From: Serpens sp035497915
Lineage (GTDB): Bacteria; Pseudomonadota; Gammaproteobacteria; Pseudomonadales; Pseudomonadaceae
Length of the DNA stretch: 64,000 bases
Assembly: GCF_035497915.1 (NCBI RefSeq)
Contig: NZ_DATJCS010000004.1
Location: 57,120 to 121,119, forward strand
Direction of reading: 5' to 3'
This document shows, piece after piece, positions 17,212 to 25,896 of this stretch (within the stretch, counting starts at the first letter, position 1; each line of letters begins with the position of its first letter). The position numbers were made by a program, and so were the translations under genes. Below the pieces are notes generated by a model. That model did not search any database and had not been told where the DNA came from. It saw only the letters and a program-made list of their open reading frames with translations.

Positions 17212-18000
17212 ATGCCCCTTCCCTTCGAAATCGCCCTTGAGCCGCTCACGCTCGTGCTGCTGGTCGCCGTCGCCTTCCTTGCCGGCTTCATCGACGCCAT
17301 TGCCGGCGGCGGCGGGCTGCTCACCCTGCCCGCCCTGCTCACCGCCGGGCTGCCTCCGCACCTGGTGCTGGGCACCAACAAGCTGTGCGCCACCTTCGGT
17401 TCGGCCACCGCCAGCTTCACCTTCTATCGACGTCGACTGTTCGATCCCGCCCGCTGGTGGCGCGCCCTGCTCGCCACCGCCGTCGGCGCGCTGTTCGGCG
17501 CCTGGCTGGCGCACCTGCTGCCGGCCGACTGGCTGAACCTGATGCTGCCGGTAGTGGTATTCGGCTGCGCGCTGTACCTGCTGTTCCAGCGCAAGCCCCG
17601 GGAAACGGCCGGCGACAGCCAGGCACCGCTCGGCCGCCACCGACAGTGGCCGCAAGGACTCTCGCTGGGTTTCTACGATGGCGTCGCCGGACCGGGCACC
17701 GGCGCGTTCTGGACGGTCAGCACGCTGCTGCTCTACCCGCTGGACCTGCTCAAGGCCAGCGGCGTGGCACGCAGCATGAACTTCGTCAGCAACGCCATGG
17801 CCCTCGGCGTGTTCATCGTCGCCGGACAGGTAGCCTGGGTGCTGGGTATCGGCATGGGACTGGCGCTGATGGCCGGCGCCTACCTGGGCGCGCGCACGGC
17901 GATCCATGGCGGCGCGCGCTTCATCCGCCCGGTGTTCATCCTGGTGGTGCTGGCGCTGAGCCTGCGACTAGCCTGGCAGCACTGGCTCGGGGCTGCCTAA
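17212..18000 (+). CDS. TauE/SafE-family permease (YfcA-like)
   Basis: 262 residues, about eight membrane helices. The N-terminal FLAGFIDAIAGGGGLLTLPALL and LGTNKLCATFGS are the TSUP (TauE/SafE, DUF81) signatures, repeated in the second half as LSLGFYDGVAGPGTG. Members move sulfite, sulfonates or related anions; the substrate here is unknown. Its last 33 bases overlap the convergent nudC gene. Confidence 0.92.
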   Translation: MPLPFEIALEPLTLVLLVAVAFLAGFIDAIAGGGGLLTLPALLTAGLPPHLVLGTNKLCATFGSATASFTFYRRRLFDPARWWRALLATAVGALFGAWLAHLLPADWLNLMLPVVVFGCALYLLFQRKPRETAGDSQAPLGRHRQWPQGLSLGFYDGVAGPGTGAFWTVSTLLLYPLDLLKASGVARSMNFVSNAMALGVFIVAGQVAWVLGIGMGLALMAGAYLGARTAIHGGARFIRPVFILVVLALSLRLAWQHWLGAA

Positions 18001-18795
18001 GCGGCGCGCCAGATAGAGATCGAGCAGGTAGCGGGAAATCGAGCCCGGCTTGGGCAGCGGCGGCAGCGCATCGAGGGCGAACCAGCGGGCGTCCTCGATC
18101 TCTTCGGGCTGCGGCACGATCTCGCCGCCGGCATAGTCGGCATGGAAGCCGAGCATCAGCGAATGGGGAAAGGGCCAGCTCTGGCTGCCCTGATAGCGTA
18201 GATTGCGGATCTCCAGCCCCACTTCTTCGCGAACCTCGCGGATCACGCACTGCTCCACGGATTCGGCCGGCTCGACGAAGCCGGCCAGGGTGCTGTAGAC
18301 GCCGGGCGCGAAACGCGGCGAACGGGCCAGCAGGACTTCATCACCCCGGGTGACCAGCACGATCATGCTCGGCGACAGGCGCGGGTACTGGCGGGTCGCG
18401 CACTGCTCGCAGCACATCGCCCGTTCATCCTCGGCAGCTTGCTGCGGCCGGCCACAGCGCCCGCAGAAGCGGTGCTCCTCGGCCCAGGTGACGATCTGGC
18501 TGGCGTAGTTGAGCAGCGGCACCACTCGCCCGTCGCCCTCCAGCAGATGGCGGCGCAGGCTGACCCACTCGCAGCTGGCGGGCAGCGAGGCCGAATCGGC
18601 CAGCTGCATGACGCACAGCGGCGCGCCCCGCCAGTGGCCCAGGCCATGCTCGCTCAGTGCCTGGAAGCCCTGGCTGCGCACCCAGTCGCGGGAAAACAGC
18701 GGACCGGCGGCGCCTTGCACAAACCCCTGCGTGCCCTGCAGCAGCACCCAGCCGTCCGGCTGGTCGGGGGCGATGCAGGCCGGCCGCCAGTCCAT
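17968..18795 (-). CDS. nudC: NAD(+)/NADH pyrophosphatase, RNA deNADding
   Basis: 275 residues. An N-terminal domain is followed by a zinc ribbon (CGRC and CEQC), and the Nudix box GFVEPAESVEQCV...REEVGL. Downstream SQSWPFPHSLM is the NudC family signature. The enzyme cleaves NADH/NAD and removes NAD caps from RNA. It is the last gene after fimL; the fimL stop and the nudC start share one base (TGATG), which points to translational coupling. Its end overlaps the TauE-type gene by 33 bases. Confidence 0.94.
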   Translation of the reverse strand: MDWRPACIAPDQPDGWVLLQGTQGFVQGAAGPLFSRDWVRSQGFQALSEHGLGHWRGAPLCVMQLADSASLPASCEWVSLRRHLLEGDGRVVPLLNYASQIVTWAEEHRFCGRCGRPQQAAEDERAMCCEQCATRQYPRLSPSMIVLVTRGDEVLLARSPRFAPGVYSTLAGFVEPAESVEQCVIREVREEVGLEIRNLRYQGSQSWPFPHSLMLGFHADYAGGEIVPQPEEIEDARWFALDALPPLPKPGSISRYLLDLYLARRLGSPEPVLPG

Positions 18796-20456
18796 CAGCA
18801 GGCCACCGGCAATCCCAGCGCCTGCACGCTGCGTTCGGCCAGGTCGAGCACGTCCTCACGCGGCTCGCCATGCAGGCGACCGCCGTCCTCCAGGAAGTAT
18901 TCGATGCTGGCCAGCGCATCGGCCAGAGTATCCAGCAACTGCTCGGCCGGCATGCGCTCGGTCTCCAGCATGCGCCGCTGGATGAATTCGCCGCAGCTGC
19001 CTACCAGACGCGCCGCGCGTTCGTAACCGAGGAACCACAGGCCGCCGCGCACGGCATCCAGGGAAAGCGGCACGTTGCTCAGGTGCGGCTTGTCGCCGCC
19101 AGACTCCAGGTAGGCGACGATGGCGCGCTTGGCCATCGCCAGCCCGGCCTGAGCCTCGTCACTGACCACCACACGCGCCTCGTTGAGCTGGTGCAGCATG
19201 AAGGAAACGTTCTTCTCGGCCGGCGCGGGCGCGGCACGCCGCGCACTGCCCAGGCTGGCCACCATGCTTTCCACGTACAGCAGCGCTTCGGCCAGGCGCT
19301 CCAGAGCGCCGGCGGCCGGCGGCTGCTCGGTGGACCAACCCGCCACCTGGGGCAACTGCTCCTGCAGGGCATTGGCGGCCGAACTCAGGCCGACCATGCC
19401 CAGCGTCTTGGCAAGCTTGGCCAGCAGGCCGTGCAGGGTGGCGAGGCTGTCCGCCTGGGCGGTGCCGCGCCCGACCAGATCGAGCAGATCCTGAACCGTG
19501 CCCAGCTCCTCGCGGATGGCCGCAGACAGCGAGCGCATCACCGCCTGCCCCGGTCCGGCCAGACGCTGGTAGCCCTCCTCCAGCATGTGATCGGTGAAGG
19601 GCAGCGGACTGAGATTGAACACCTGGCGCAGCTGGCTGGCGCGCGGACCCGACGAGTCGGCCAGGGCAATCAGATAGAGCATTTCCTTGAGCACATGCCG
19701 GGGAACTTCATAGCCTTCGTTGCCCAGCAGCAGCTTGAGTTCCCGGTCGATGCGGCTGAACAGCTTGCGGGTGGACTGGCGAGGCCGCAGCTGACCGTCG
19801 AGCATGGCTTCCGCCGCGCCGGCGCCGACCCAGCAGAGCCGTCCGCGCGGCTCATGGCCGAACAGGGTGTCGAAACGCGCAAGTGCGCGCGCCATCAGCT
19901 TCAGGCCCGGCAGGTGATTGGCGTCGCGCAGGAAGCCGATCAGTCCCAGCTGGTACATGTGGCGCAGCAGCCGGGCCTGGGCCTGGCGCACGTCCGGCGC
20001 GACAACGGGAAGCTCGGCGGGCGGGCGCGCCTGATCCAGGCGCACGGTGAAAAAGAAACTGGCGGGCAAAGGGGGCTGACCCACCGAATGGCGCAGGTCG
20101 TTGATCGCCGGCAACAGCAGCTCGGGGATCTCCTGACGATGCACGTCCAGTCCTTCGAGGTAGCTGCGCAGCACATGCAGCGCACCGCTGAGGGCGGTCA
20201 GCTGAGCATCGCGCTCGGGGCCGGCATCCACCGGAATGTCCATACCCAGGCGCAGGATTTCCTGCGCCAGCAGCTCGGCACCGGCCAGCTCGATGAGCTT
20301 CAGCGTGCCGCGCACCTGCTGCAGGCTGCCGATTGCCTGCTGTAACAGACCGCCGTTCTGCCGCTCGGCAATGAATTGTTCCAGGTACTGCTCGGCCTCG
20401 GCCATGGTGGCGAACAATTCGTCGCGGACCAGGTTGAGGGATGTCACTCCAGCCAT
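18795..20456 (-). CDS. fimL: FimL, ChpA-like regulator of type IV pili and cAMP
   Basis: 553 residues. The sequence resembles the N-terminal Hpt-like region of the chemotaxis kinase ChpA (LNLVRDELFATMAEAEQYLE, then a block with SLQQVRGTLKLIELAGAELL), but the phosphorylatable histidine motifs and the kinase part are missing. Helical throughout, with no signal peptide. FimL of P. aeruginosa has this size and gene context (crotonase upstream, nudC downstream) and controls twitching and the Vfr/cAMP virulence pathway together with the pole-organising FimV. Function here is inferred from that homology. Confidence 0.88.
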   Translation of the reverse strand: MAGVTSLNLVRDELFATMAEAEQYLEQFIAERQNGGLLQQAIGSLQQVRGTLKLIELAGAELLAQEILRLGMDIPVDAGPERDAQLTALSGALHVLRSYLEGLDVHRQEIPELLLPAINDLRHSVGQPPLPASFFFTVRLDQARPPAELPVVAPDVRQAQARLLRHMYQLGLIGFLRDANHLPGLKLMARALARFDTLFGHEPRGRLCWVGAGAAEAMLDGQLRPRQSTRKLFSRIDRELKLLLGNEGYEVPRHVLKEMLYLIALADSSGPRASQLRQVFNLSPLPFTDHMLEEGYQRLAGPGQAVMRSLSAAIREELGTVQDLLDLVGRGTAQADSLATLHGLLAKLAKTLGMVGLSSAANALQEQLPQVAGWSTEQPPAAGALERLAEALLYVESMVASLGSARRAAPAPAEKNVSFMLHQLNEARVVVSDEAQAGLAMAKRAIVAYLESGGDKPHLSNVPLSLDAVRGGLWFLGYERAARLVGSCGEFIQRRMLETERMPAEQLLDTLADALASIEYFLEDGGRLHGEPREDVLDLAERSVQALGLPVAC

Positions 20457-20489
20457 GCCACTGCTTCTCCCTGCAGGCGGTTCAACGGT

Positions 20490-21302
20490 TCAGTCGGCAA
20501 ACTCCGGTGCCTGCTTGCTCATGTGAGCCGCCATGGCAACCCTGAGATCGGCCGACTGCAGCATCGCGGCGTTCCAGGTCGCGATGTATTCCAGGCCATC
20601 GTCCACGCGATGGTCACGCATGTAGCGAATCATTTCCTTGGTGCCGCGAATGGCGATGGGCGACTTGGCGGCGATCTCCGCGGCCAGTTGCATGACGCCG
20701 GCCAGCAGGCTGTCCGGGTCCTCGTACACGCGATTGACCAGGCCGATGCGCTGCGCTTCGTCACCGTCCACCATGCGCCCGGTGAAGGCCAGCTCGCGCA
20801 TCATGCCGTCGCCGATGATGCGCGGCAGACGCTGCAGCGTACCCACGTCGGCGGCCATGCCCATGTCGATCTCCTTGATGGAGAACTTCGCGTCGCGGGA
20901 GGCGTAGCGCATGTCGCAGGCGGACACCAGATCGATGGCGCCACCCAGACAATAACCCTGGATCGCCGCCAGCACCGGCTTGCGGCAGCGGTCAACGGCG
21001 TTGAAGGAGGATTGCAGCTCGAGGATCTTGCGGCGCAGGGCCTCGGCGCTGCGCCCGACATCCTTGCCCACCAGCGAGGCCGCCTGGGCCAGCAGGTTGA
21101 GATCGATGCCGGCGGAAAAGTGTTCACCGGCGCCGCTGAGCACCACCACCCGGACTTCATCCGTACGGTCGGCCCACCCGAAGATCTCGATGATTTCGGT
21201 CCAGAAGGCGCCGTTCATGGCATTGCGCTTTTCCGGCCGGTTGATCTGCACGTGGGCGATCTTGCCCGTTAACTCGACCCGGAAGGCTTGATAATCGGCC
21301 AT
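20490..21302 (-). CDS. Crotonase, dienoyl-CoA isomerase-like (ECH1 type)
   Basis: 270 residues of the enoyl-CoA hydratase/isomerase family. The oxyanion-hole loops are GAGEHFSAGIDL and QGYCLGGAIDL. The residues ACDMRYAS, KEIDMG and AADVGTLQRLP match the Asp-Glu-Asp set of mammalian delta(3,5)-delta(2,4)-dienoyl-CoA isomerase rather than the two glutamates of hydratases, so it should isomerise dienoyl-CoAs in oxidation of unsaturated fatty acids. The ATG at 21302 follows GAGGGAA at good spacing; a start five codons earlier is possible. It precedes fimL by 33 bases. Confidence 0.9.
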   Translation of the reverse strand: MADYQAFRVELTGKIAHVQINRPEKRNAMNGAFWTEIIEIFGWADRTDEVRVVVLSGAGEHFSAGIDLNLLAQAASLVGKDVGRSAEALRRKILELQSSFNAVDRCRKPVLAAIQGYCLGGAIDLVSACDMRYASRDAKFSIKEIDMGMAADVGTLQRLPRIIGDGMMRELAFTGRMVDGDEAQRIGLVNRVYEDPDSLLAGVMQLAAEIAAKSPIAIRGTKEMIRYMRDHRVDDGLEYIATWNAAMLQSADLRVAMAAHMSKQAPEFAD

Positions 21303-21416
21303 GCGACATTCCCTCACGATTCAAATGGCTGTATGAAACTGCCCGCCACTATAACAAGCGGCCATTAAAAGTCGATGGCAAGGGTGTGACAAACAGCACC
21401 CTTTTCCCCGTGCGGG

Positions 21417-23702
21417 TCACCGGGCAGAATCGCCGGTTGCCTGCCCGGCCTCGACCACGCAATCCACGCTGTAGCAGCGACCTTCCGGGGTGTCCCGATG
21501 GCGCAGACCGTGCACATCCGCCGCGAAGCCCGGAAAGCGCTGCTCGAAGGCCTGGGCGAAGCGCAGGTAATCCAGCACGGCGGAGTTCCGCGCGCTGAAG
21601 CGCTCGCCCGGCATGATCAGCGGAATGCCGGGCGGATAGGGCACCAGCATGCTGGCCGCGACGCGGCCCGGCAGTTGATCGATGGACACCGCCTCCACCT
21701 GGCCGCGCACCAGATGGTCATAGGCCCGCGCCGGGGTCATGGCGAAGTCCGGCAACTGGGTGTACATGCGCTTGAGTGCCTTGGCCGTGGCGTTCTCCCG
21801 GTAACAGTGGTGCAGCTCCTCGCACAGGTCGCGCAGCCCCATGCCCTGATAACGCGCTCCGCCCAGGCGGGCCACGGAGGGCAGCGCCTCGCTCAACGGC
21901 AGGTTGGCGTCGAAGTGGCGCTTGAACTCCAGCAACTCGGTAAGCAGCGTGCTCCACTTGCCCTTGGTGATGCCCATGGAAAACAGCACCAGGAAGGAAT
22001 ACAGGCCGGTCTTCTCGACCACCAGGCCCCGCTCCCAGAGGAACCGGCTGACCACCGCCGCCGGAATGCCCTGCTCGTCCAGCCGCCCCCCGGCGGTGAG
22101 ACCGGGCATGACCAGCGTGACCTTGATCGGGTCGAGCAGCATGTAGTCATCGGCCACGTCCTCGAAGCCGTGCCAGTCGGCGCCCGGCTGCAGCACCCAG
22201 TCCTCGACGCGCAGCTCGTCCAGGCTATCCGTCTCGGGTGCCTGCCAGATCCGGAACCACCAGTCGTCCGCCGCCAGGTTCTGCCGCACATTGTTCAGGG
22301 CGCGCCGGAAGCTCAGCGCCTCGTCGAAGGTTTCCTGGATGAGCGAGCGCCCGGCCGGGCCTTCCATCATCGCCGAGGCCACGTCCAGCGAGGCAAGAAT
22401 GCCGTACTGGGGCGAGGTGGAGATGTGCATCATGAACGCCTCGTTGAAGCGCTCGCGATCGAGCATGCGTGCGCCATTGTCCTGCACGTGGATCATCGAG
22501 GCCTGGCTGAAGGCGGCCAGCATCTTGTGGGTCGAGTGGGTGCTGAACACCAGCGGTCCGTCGCCCTGCCGGCCGGTGCCCATGGCGTAACGGCCGGCGT
22601 AGAACTCGTGGAAGGCGGCATAGGCATACCAGGCCTCGTCGAAGTGCAGCACCTCGACACTGTCGCCCAGGGCGCGCTTGATCTGCTCGGCGTTGTAGCA
22701 GAGGCCGTCGTAGGTGGAATTGGTGATCACCGCCAGCTTGATGCGCGCCTCGCGCCCCCGCGCCAGCGGATGCGCGTCGATCTTGGCGCGGATCGCTTCG
22801 GGGCTGAATTCGCTCAGCGGGATGGGGCCGATGATGCCCAGTTCGTTTCGCTCCGGCGTCAGGTACAGCGGAATCGCCCCGGTCATGATGATGGCGTGCA
22901 GGATCGACTTGTGGCAGTTGCGGTCGACCAGCACCAGGTCGTCGCGACCGACCATGGCATGCCAGACGATTTTGTTGGCCGTGGAAGTGCCGTTGATGAC
23001 GAAGAAGCTGTGGTCGGCGCCGAAGTTGCGCGCGGCCCGCGCTTCCGCCTCGGCCACCGGCCCGGTGTGATCCAGCAGCGAGCCCAGTTCCGGCACGGAC
23101 ACGGACAGGTCGGAGCGCAGCGTGTTCTCGCCGAAGAACTGGTGGAACGCCTGGCCGACCGGACTCTTGCGGTAGGCCACCCCGCCGCCATGGCCCGGCG
23201 TGTGCCAGGAATAGTTCGATTGCGCGGTGTGCTCCACCAGGGCGCGAAAGAACGGCGGCAGCAGCCCGTCGAGGTAATTGCGCGCCGCGCGCGCCACCTG
23301 ACGCGCCAGGAAGGGCACGGTGTCCTCGAACAGATAGAGAATGCCGCGCAACTGGTTGAGGTCGGCCATGGCCTCGGCCGGGGCGTTCTCGATGGTGACC
23401 TGCTCGCCCAGGCCGAAGATCGGCAGCTGCGGCGCGCGCGATCGGGCCGCACGGATCAGCTCCACCATGTCCTGCAGCAGGCGGCGATTCTCCCCCGCCC
23501 CTTCGGCGGCCAGCAGAATGCAGGCCAGGCCGTGGTGGGTGGAGGCGACGATCCGCCCTTCCAGGGTGCTGGCCGTGCTGAGGATGGAAAAACCCGCCTG
23601 ACCGAGCTCGGCGGCGATTGCCCGGATACGCTCACCGGCCACGCTATCGGCCTTGATGTCGCGATGAACGATGAGAATCGGAAAATTCAGCTCGTTGTAC
23701 AT
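21417..23702 (-). CDS. ldcA: Lysine decarboxylase (PLP-dependent)
   Basis: 761 residues of the Orn/Lys/Arg decarboxylase family with three parts: an N-terminal response-regulator-like wing (about 1-135), the large PLP domain starting near YSWHTPGHGGG, and the C-terminal domain. The PLP lysine is Lys393 in STHSTHKML. SFFVINGTSTANKI and HFDEAWYAYA are active-site segments. In P. aeruginosa LdcA converts lysine to cadaverine for catabolism. The partner antiporter ldcB of that species is not adjacent here. The gene lies downstream of a REP pair and 114 bases before the crotonase gene. Confidence 0.93.
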   Translation of the reverse strand: MYNELNFPILIVHRDIKADSVAGERIRAIAAELGQAGFSILSTASTLEGRIVASTHHGLACILLAAEGAGENRRLLQDMVELIRAARSRAPQLPIFGLGEQVTIENAPAEAMADLNQLRGILYLFEDTVPFLARQVARAARNYLDGLLPPFFRALVEHTAQSNYSWHTPGHGGGVAYRKSPVGQAFHQFFGENTLRSDLSVSVPELGSLLDHTGPVAEAEARAARNFGADHSFFVINGTSTANKIVWHAMVGRDDLVLVDRNCHKSILHAIIMTGAIPLYLTPERNELGIIGPIPLSEFSPEAIRAKIDAHPLARGREARIKLAVITNSTYDGLCYNAEQIKRALGDSVEVLHFDEAWYAYAAFHEFYAGRYAMGTGRQGDGPLVFSTHSTHKMLAAFSQASMIHVQDNGARMLDRERFNEAFMMHISTSPQYGILASLDVASAMMEGPAGRSLIQETFDEALSFRRALNNVRQNLAADDWWFRIWQAPETDSLDELRVEDWVLQPGADWHGFEDVADDYMLLDPIKVTLVMPGLTAGGRLDEQGIPAAVVSRFLWERGLVVEKTGLYSFLVLFSMGITKGKWSTLLTELLEFKRHFDANLPLSEALPSVARLGGARYQGMGLRDLCEELHHCYRENATAKALKRMYTQLPDFAMTPARAYDHLVRGQVEAVSIDQLPGRVAASMLVPYPPGIPLIMPGERFSARNSAVLDYLRFAQAFEQRFPGFAADVHGLRHRDTPEGRCYSVDCVVEAGQATGDSAR

Positions 23703-23784
23703 GGCCCGCCCTGCCCGCTGTCTGGCGTCACAGGGTCATACAGACGGGCGCGGGCCGCAAGCGAGGAATAGCCTGCCGGGATTC

Positions 23785-23848
23785 TGTGGGAGCGAATTCA
23801 TTCGCGAGCTCTGCCGCCCGAAGAGCTCGCGGACAAGTCCGCCCCCAC
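23785..23848. repeat. Inverted pair of REP elements (GTGGGAGCGGAYTTGTCCGCGA family)
   Basis: The left copy reads TGTGGGAGCGAATTCATTCG and continues GCGAGCTC; the right copy, on the other strand, reads GTGGGGGCGGACTTGTCCGC followed by GAGCTC. The two face each other over an 8-base spacer, so the inner arms GAGCTCGCG pair. This is the usual two-copy REP arrangement and lies between the ldcA start and the dnaQ stop. Confidence 0.85.
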
Positions 23849-23856
23849 GGGCCCGG

Positions 23857-24582
23857 CTATTGCGGCTCCAGCTGCGCCCACAGCGCCGGGGCGCCGCTGG
23901 CCTTCTCCAGCGCGGCCAGGCGCGCGGCGTGCGCGGCCAGCTCGACGTCCGAGGCGCGAATCACCCGGCCCGGCACCCGGGCCTCGATGCGCCGGATCGG
24001 CGAGGCGGCCTGCCGCCCGCTACCGGCCTCGCTGCTTTCACCAGCCAGCGACAGGTGGGTCTGGCCACCGGTCATTGCCAGGTAGACGTCGGCGAGGATC
24101 TCGGCGTCGAGCAAGGCGCCGTGCAGTTCGCGGTTGGAGTTGTCCACGCCATAGCGCTTGCACAGCGCATCCAGGCTGTTGCGCTGGCCCGGATGGCGTT
24201 CGCGGGCCACCAGCAGGGTATCCAGTACCGAGCAGTAGCTGCCGATGTCGGCGCGCTCATGCTGTCTCAGCAGGTTGAATTCATTGCTGAGGAAGCCGAT
24301 ATCGAACGCCGCGTTGTGGATGATCAGCTGCGCGCCCTGGATGAAGTCGAAGAACTCATCGGCCACTTCCCGGAAGCGCTGCTTGTCGGCCAGGAATTCG
24401 TTGGTGATGCCGTGCACCGCGATGGCGCCCTCGTCCACTTCACGATCCGGCTGCAGGTAGGCGTGAAAATGCCGGCCGGTCAGACGGCGTCCCATCAGTT
24501 CGACACAACCGATTTCGATGATGCGGTGGCCGTCGCCAACCGGCATGCCGGTGGTTTCGGTATCGAGAACTACGCTGCGCAT
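23857..24582 (-). CDS. dnaQ: DNA polymerase III epsilon subunit (proofreading exonuclease)
   Basis: 241 residues of the DEDDh 3'-5' exonuclease family: LDTETTGMP (first Asp and Glu), IIHNAAFDIGFLSNE (third motif Asp) and HGALLDAEILADVY (His and last Asp). A probable clamp-binding motif QTHLSL follows the exonuclease domain, and the rest is the C-terminal tail that contacts the alpha subunit. It follows rnhA by three bases on the same strand, unlike the divergent rnhA-dnaQ pair of E. coli. Confidence 0.95.
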   Translation of the reverse strand: MRSVVLDTETTGMPVGDGHRIIEIGCVELMGRRLTGRHFHAYLQPDREVDEGAIAVHGITNEFLADKQRFREVADEFFDFIQGAQLIIHNAAFDIGFLSNEFNLLRQHERADIGSYCSVLDTLLVARERHPGQRNSLDALCKRYGVDNSNRELHGALLDAEILADVYLAMTGGQTHLSLAGESSEAGSGRQAASPIRRIEARVPGRVIRASDVELAAHAARLAALEKASGAPALWAQLEPQ

Positions 24583-24585
24583 GTC

Positions 24586-25041
24586 CTATCGTCCTGCTGT
24601 CGGTTTCGTCGTCATGACGACGCCACGGTTGGCGAGCTGGTCGGCGCGCTCGTTGCCGGGATGGCCGGTGTGTCCGCGCACCCACTCCCAGGTCACCTGG
24701 TGGCGGTTGACCTGCTCGTCCAGCTGCTGCCAGAGATCGGCGTTCTTCACCGGCTGCTTGCTGGCGGTCTTCCAGCCGCGCTTCTTCCAGTTGGGCATCC
24801 AGTCCTGGATGCCCTGCATCACGTATTGGGAATCGGTGATCAGGCGCACCTGGCAGGTACGCTTGAGGGTGGCCAGCGCCTGGATGGCCGCCATCAGCTC
24901 CATGCGGTTGTTGGTGGTCTGCGCTTCACCCCCGCAGAGCTCCTTTTCCACGCCCTTGTAGATCAGCAGGGCGCCCCAGCCCCCGGGGCCCGGATTACCC
25001 TTGCAGGCGCCGTCCGTGTAGATCTCGACGATGTCACTCAT
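24586..25041 (-). CDS. rnhA: Ribonuclease HI
   Basis: 151 residues. The catalytic carboxylates keep the standard numbering: Asp10 in YTDGACKGNPG, Glu48 in RMELMAA and Asp70 in LITDSQYV, with the fourth Asp in GHTGHPGNERADQLA. It cuts the RNA strand of RNA-DNA hybrids. The basic handle region (WMPNWKKRGW) is present. It overlaps the upstream methyltransferase gene by eight bases and is followed at three bases by dnaQ. Confidence 0.96.
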   Translation of the reverse strand: MSDIVEIYTDGACKGNPGPGGWGALLIYKGVEKELCGGEAQTTNNRMELMAAIQALATLKRTCQVRLITDSQYVMQGIQDWMPNWKKRGWKTASKQPVKNADLWQQLDEQVNRHQVTWEWVRGHTGHPGNERADQLANRGVVMTTKPTAGR

Positions 25042-25804
25042 GCTTCTTGGCGATACTCGGCACGCGGCGGCTGACCTTGGCCACCGGCAACGGCAGGAGT
25101 TTTCCCATCGTTTCGCGGCGCGGCTGGCGCAAGGGTCGCAGGCCGATCATCAGCTTGCGGGCCACCAGAATGTAGAAGCCGGCCCCCGGCGACTGCCAGC
25201 GCCCGCCCCACTGTTCCAGGCGCGCCAGCCGTGCCTGCCAGGCCGGCGAGGCAAGCGGCGGACAATAACACCCGAAGCGGCGTTTCTCCAGCGCGAAGCC
25301 CAGCAGGTTGAGCCAGTCGACGACCCGGCTGGGGGCGATGCAGCGCGCCTGGCGCAGCCCGTCGGACGCGAAGTAGTGGCGCAACCCCCAGGTACTCCAG
25401 GGATTGATGCCGAGGATCACCAGGTGCCCGCCGGGCCGCACGCTGCGCGCGGCTTCGCGCAGCAGGCCGTGGGGCGAAACGCTGAAGTCCAGGCCATGCT
25501 GCAACACCACCAGGTCGGCACTGTGTTCGCCCAGCGGCCAGGCCTGTTCGTCGCAGGCGATTTCCACGCCCGGGAACGGCGCGCCAAGACTGACGACGTG
25601 GCGAATCTGCCGGGCCGCGCAGACCTTGGGCGGCGGACCGTAATGAATGAGGAAACCGCCGAAGAAACCGGCCAGTTCGGATTCCAGCAGCGGCTGCTCG
25701 GCGCTCAGCATCTGCTGCCCCAGGGGACCGGCGAACCAGCGGCGCGCCTCACCGGTCAGCGCCAGCCAGCGAGGATCGGCCTGGGCGAAGGGTTGCTCGG
25801 TCAT
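25034..25804 (-). CDS. SAM-dependent methyltransferase domain protein
   Basis: 256 residues with a class-I methyltransferase fold of the type-11 kind: after a degenerate SAM loop (VVSLGAPFPGVEIACDE), SADLVVLQHGLDFS and LREAARSVRPGGHLVILGIN are recognisable. The substrate is unknown. The ATG at 25804 is supported by GGAGGTGGTC just upstream; an ATG 45 bases earlier lacks such a site. First gene of an apparent methyltransferase-rnhA-dnaQ operon, as in P. aeruginosa. Divergent from gloB with 92 bases between the starts. Confidence 0.85.
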   Translation of the reverse strand: MTEQPFAQADPRWLALTGEARRWFAGPLGQQMLSAEQPLLESELAGFFGGFLIHYGPPPKVCAARQIRHVVSLGAPFPGVEIACDEQAWPLGEHSADLVVLQHGLDFSVSPHGLLREAARSVRPGGHLVILGINPWSTWGLRHYFASDGLRQARCIAPSRVVDWLNLLGFALEKRRFGCYCPPLASPAWQARLARLEQWGGRWQSPGAGFYILVARKLMIGLRPLRQPRRETMGKLLPLPVAKVSRRVPSIAKKHE

Positions 25805-25896
25805 GACCACCTCCGGATGAGCGCGGGACGGGAGGACCTGCCCCGGCAATGGCGATTAAGATGCACCTTTATGTTCCGCAACGCGAGTATCCCGCC

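Noticed and set aside
21380..21404. Inverted repeat AAGGGTG/CACCCTT after ldcA as a terminator
   Set aside because: The stem is short, the loop is ten bases and no T-run follows on the minus strand.
21498..23771. A 757-codon open frame on the plus strand opposite ldcA
   Set aside because: Antisense shadow of ldcA with no family resemblance.
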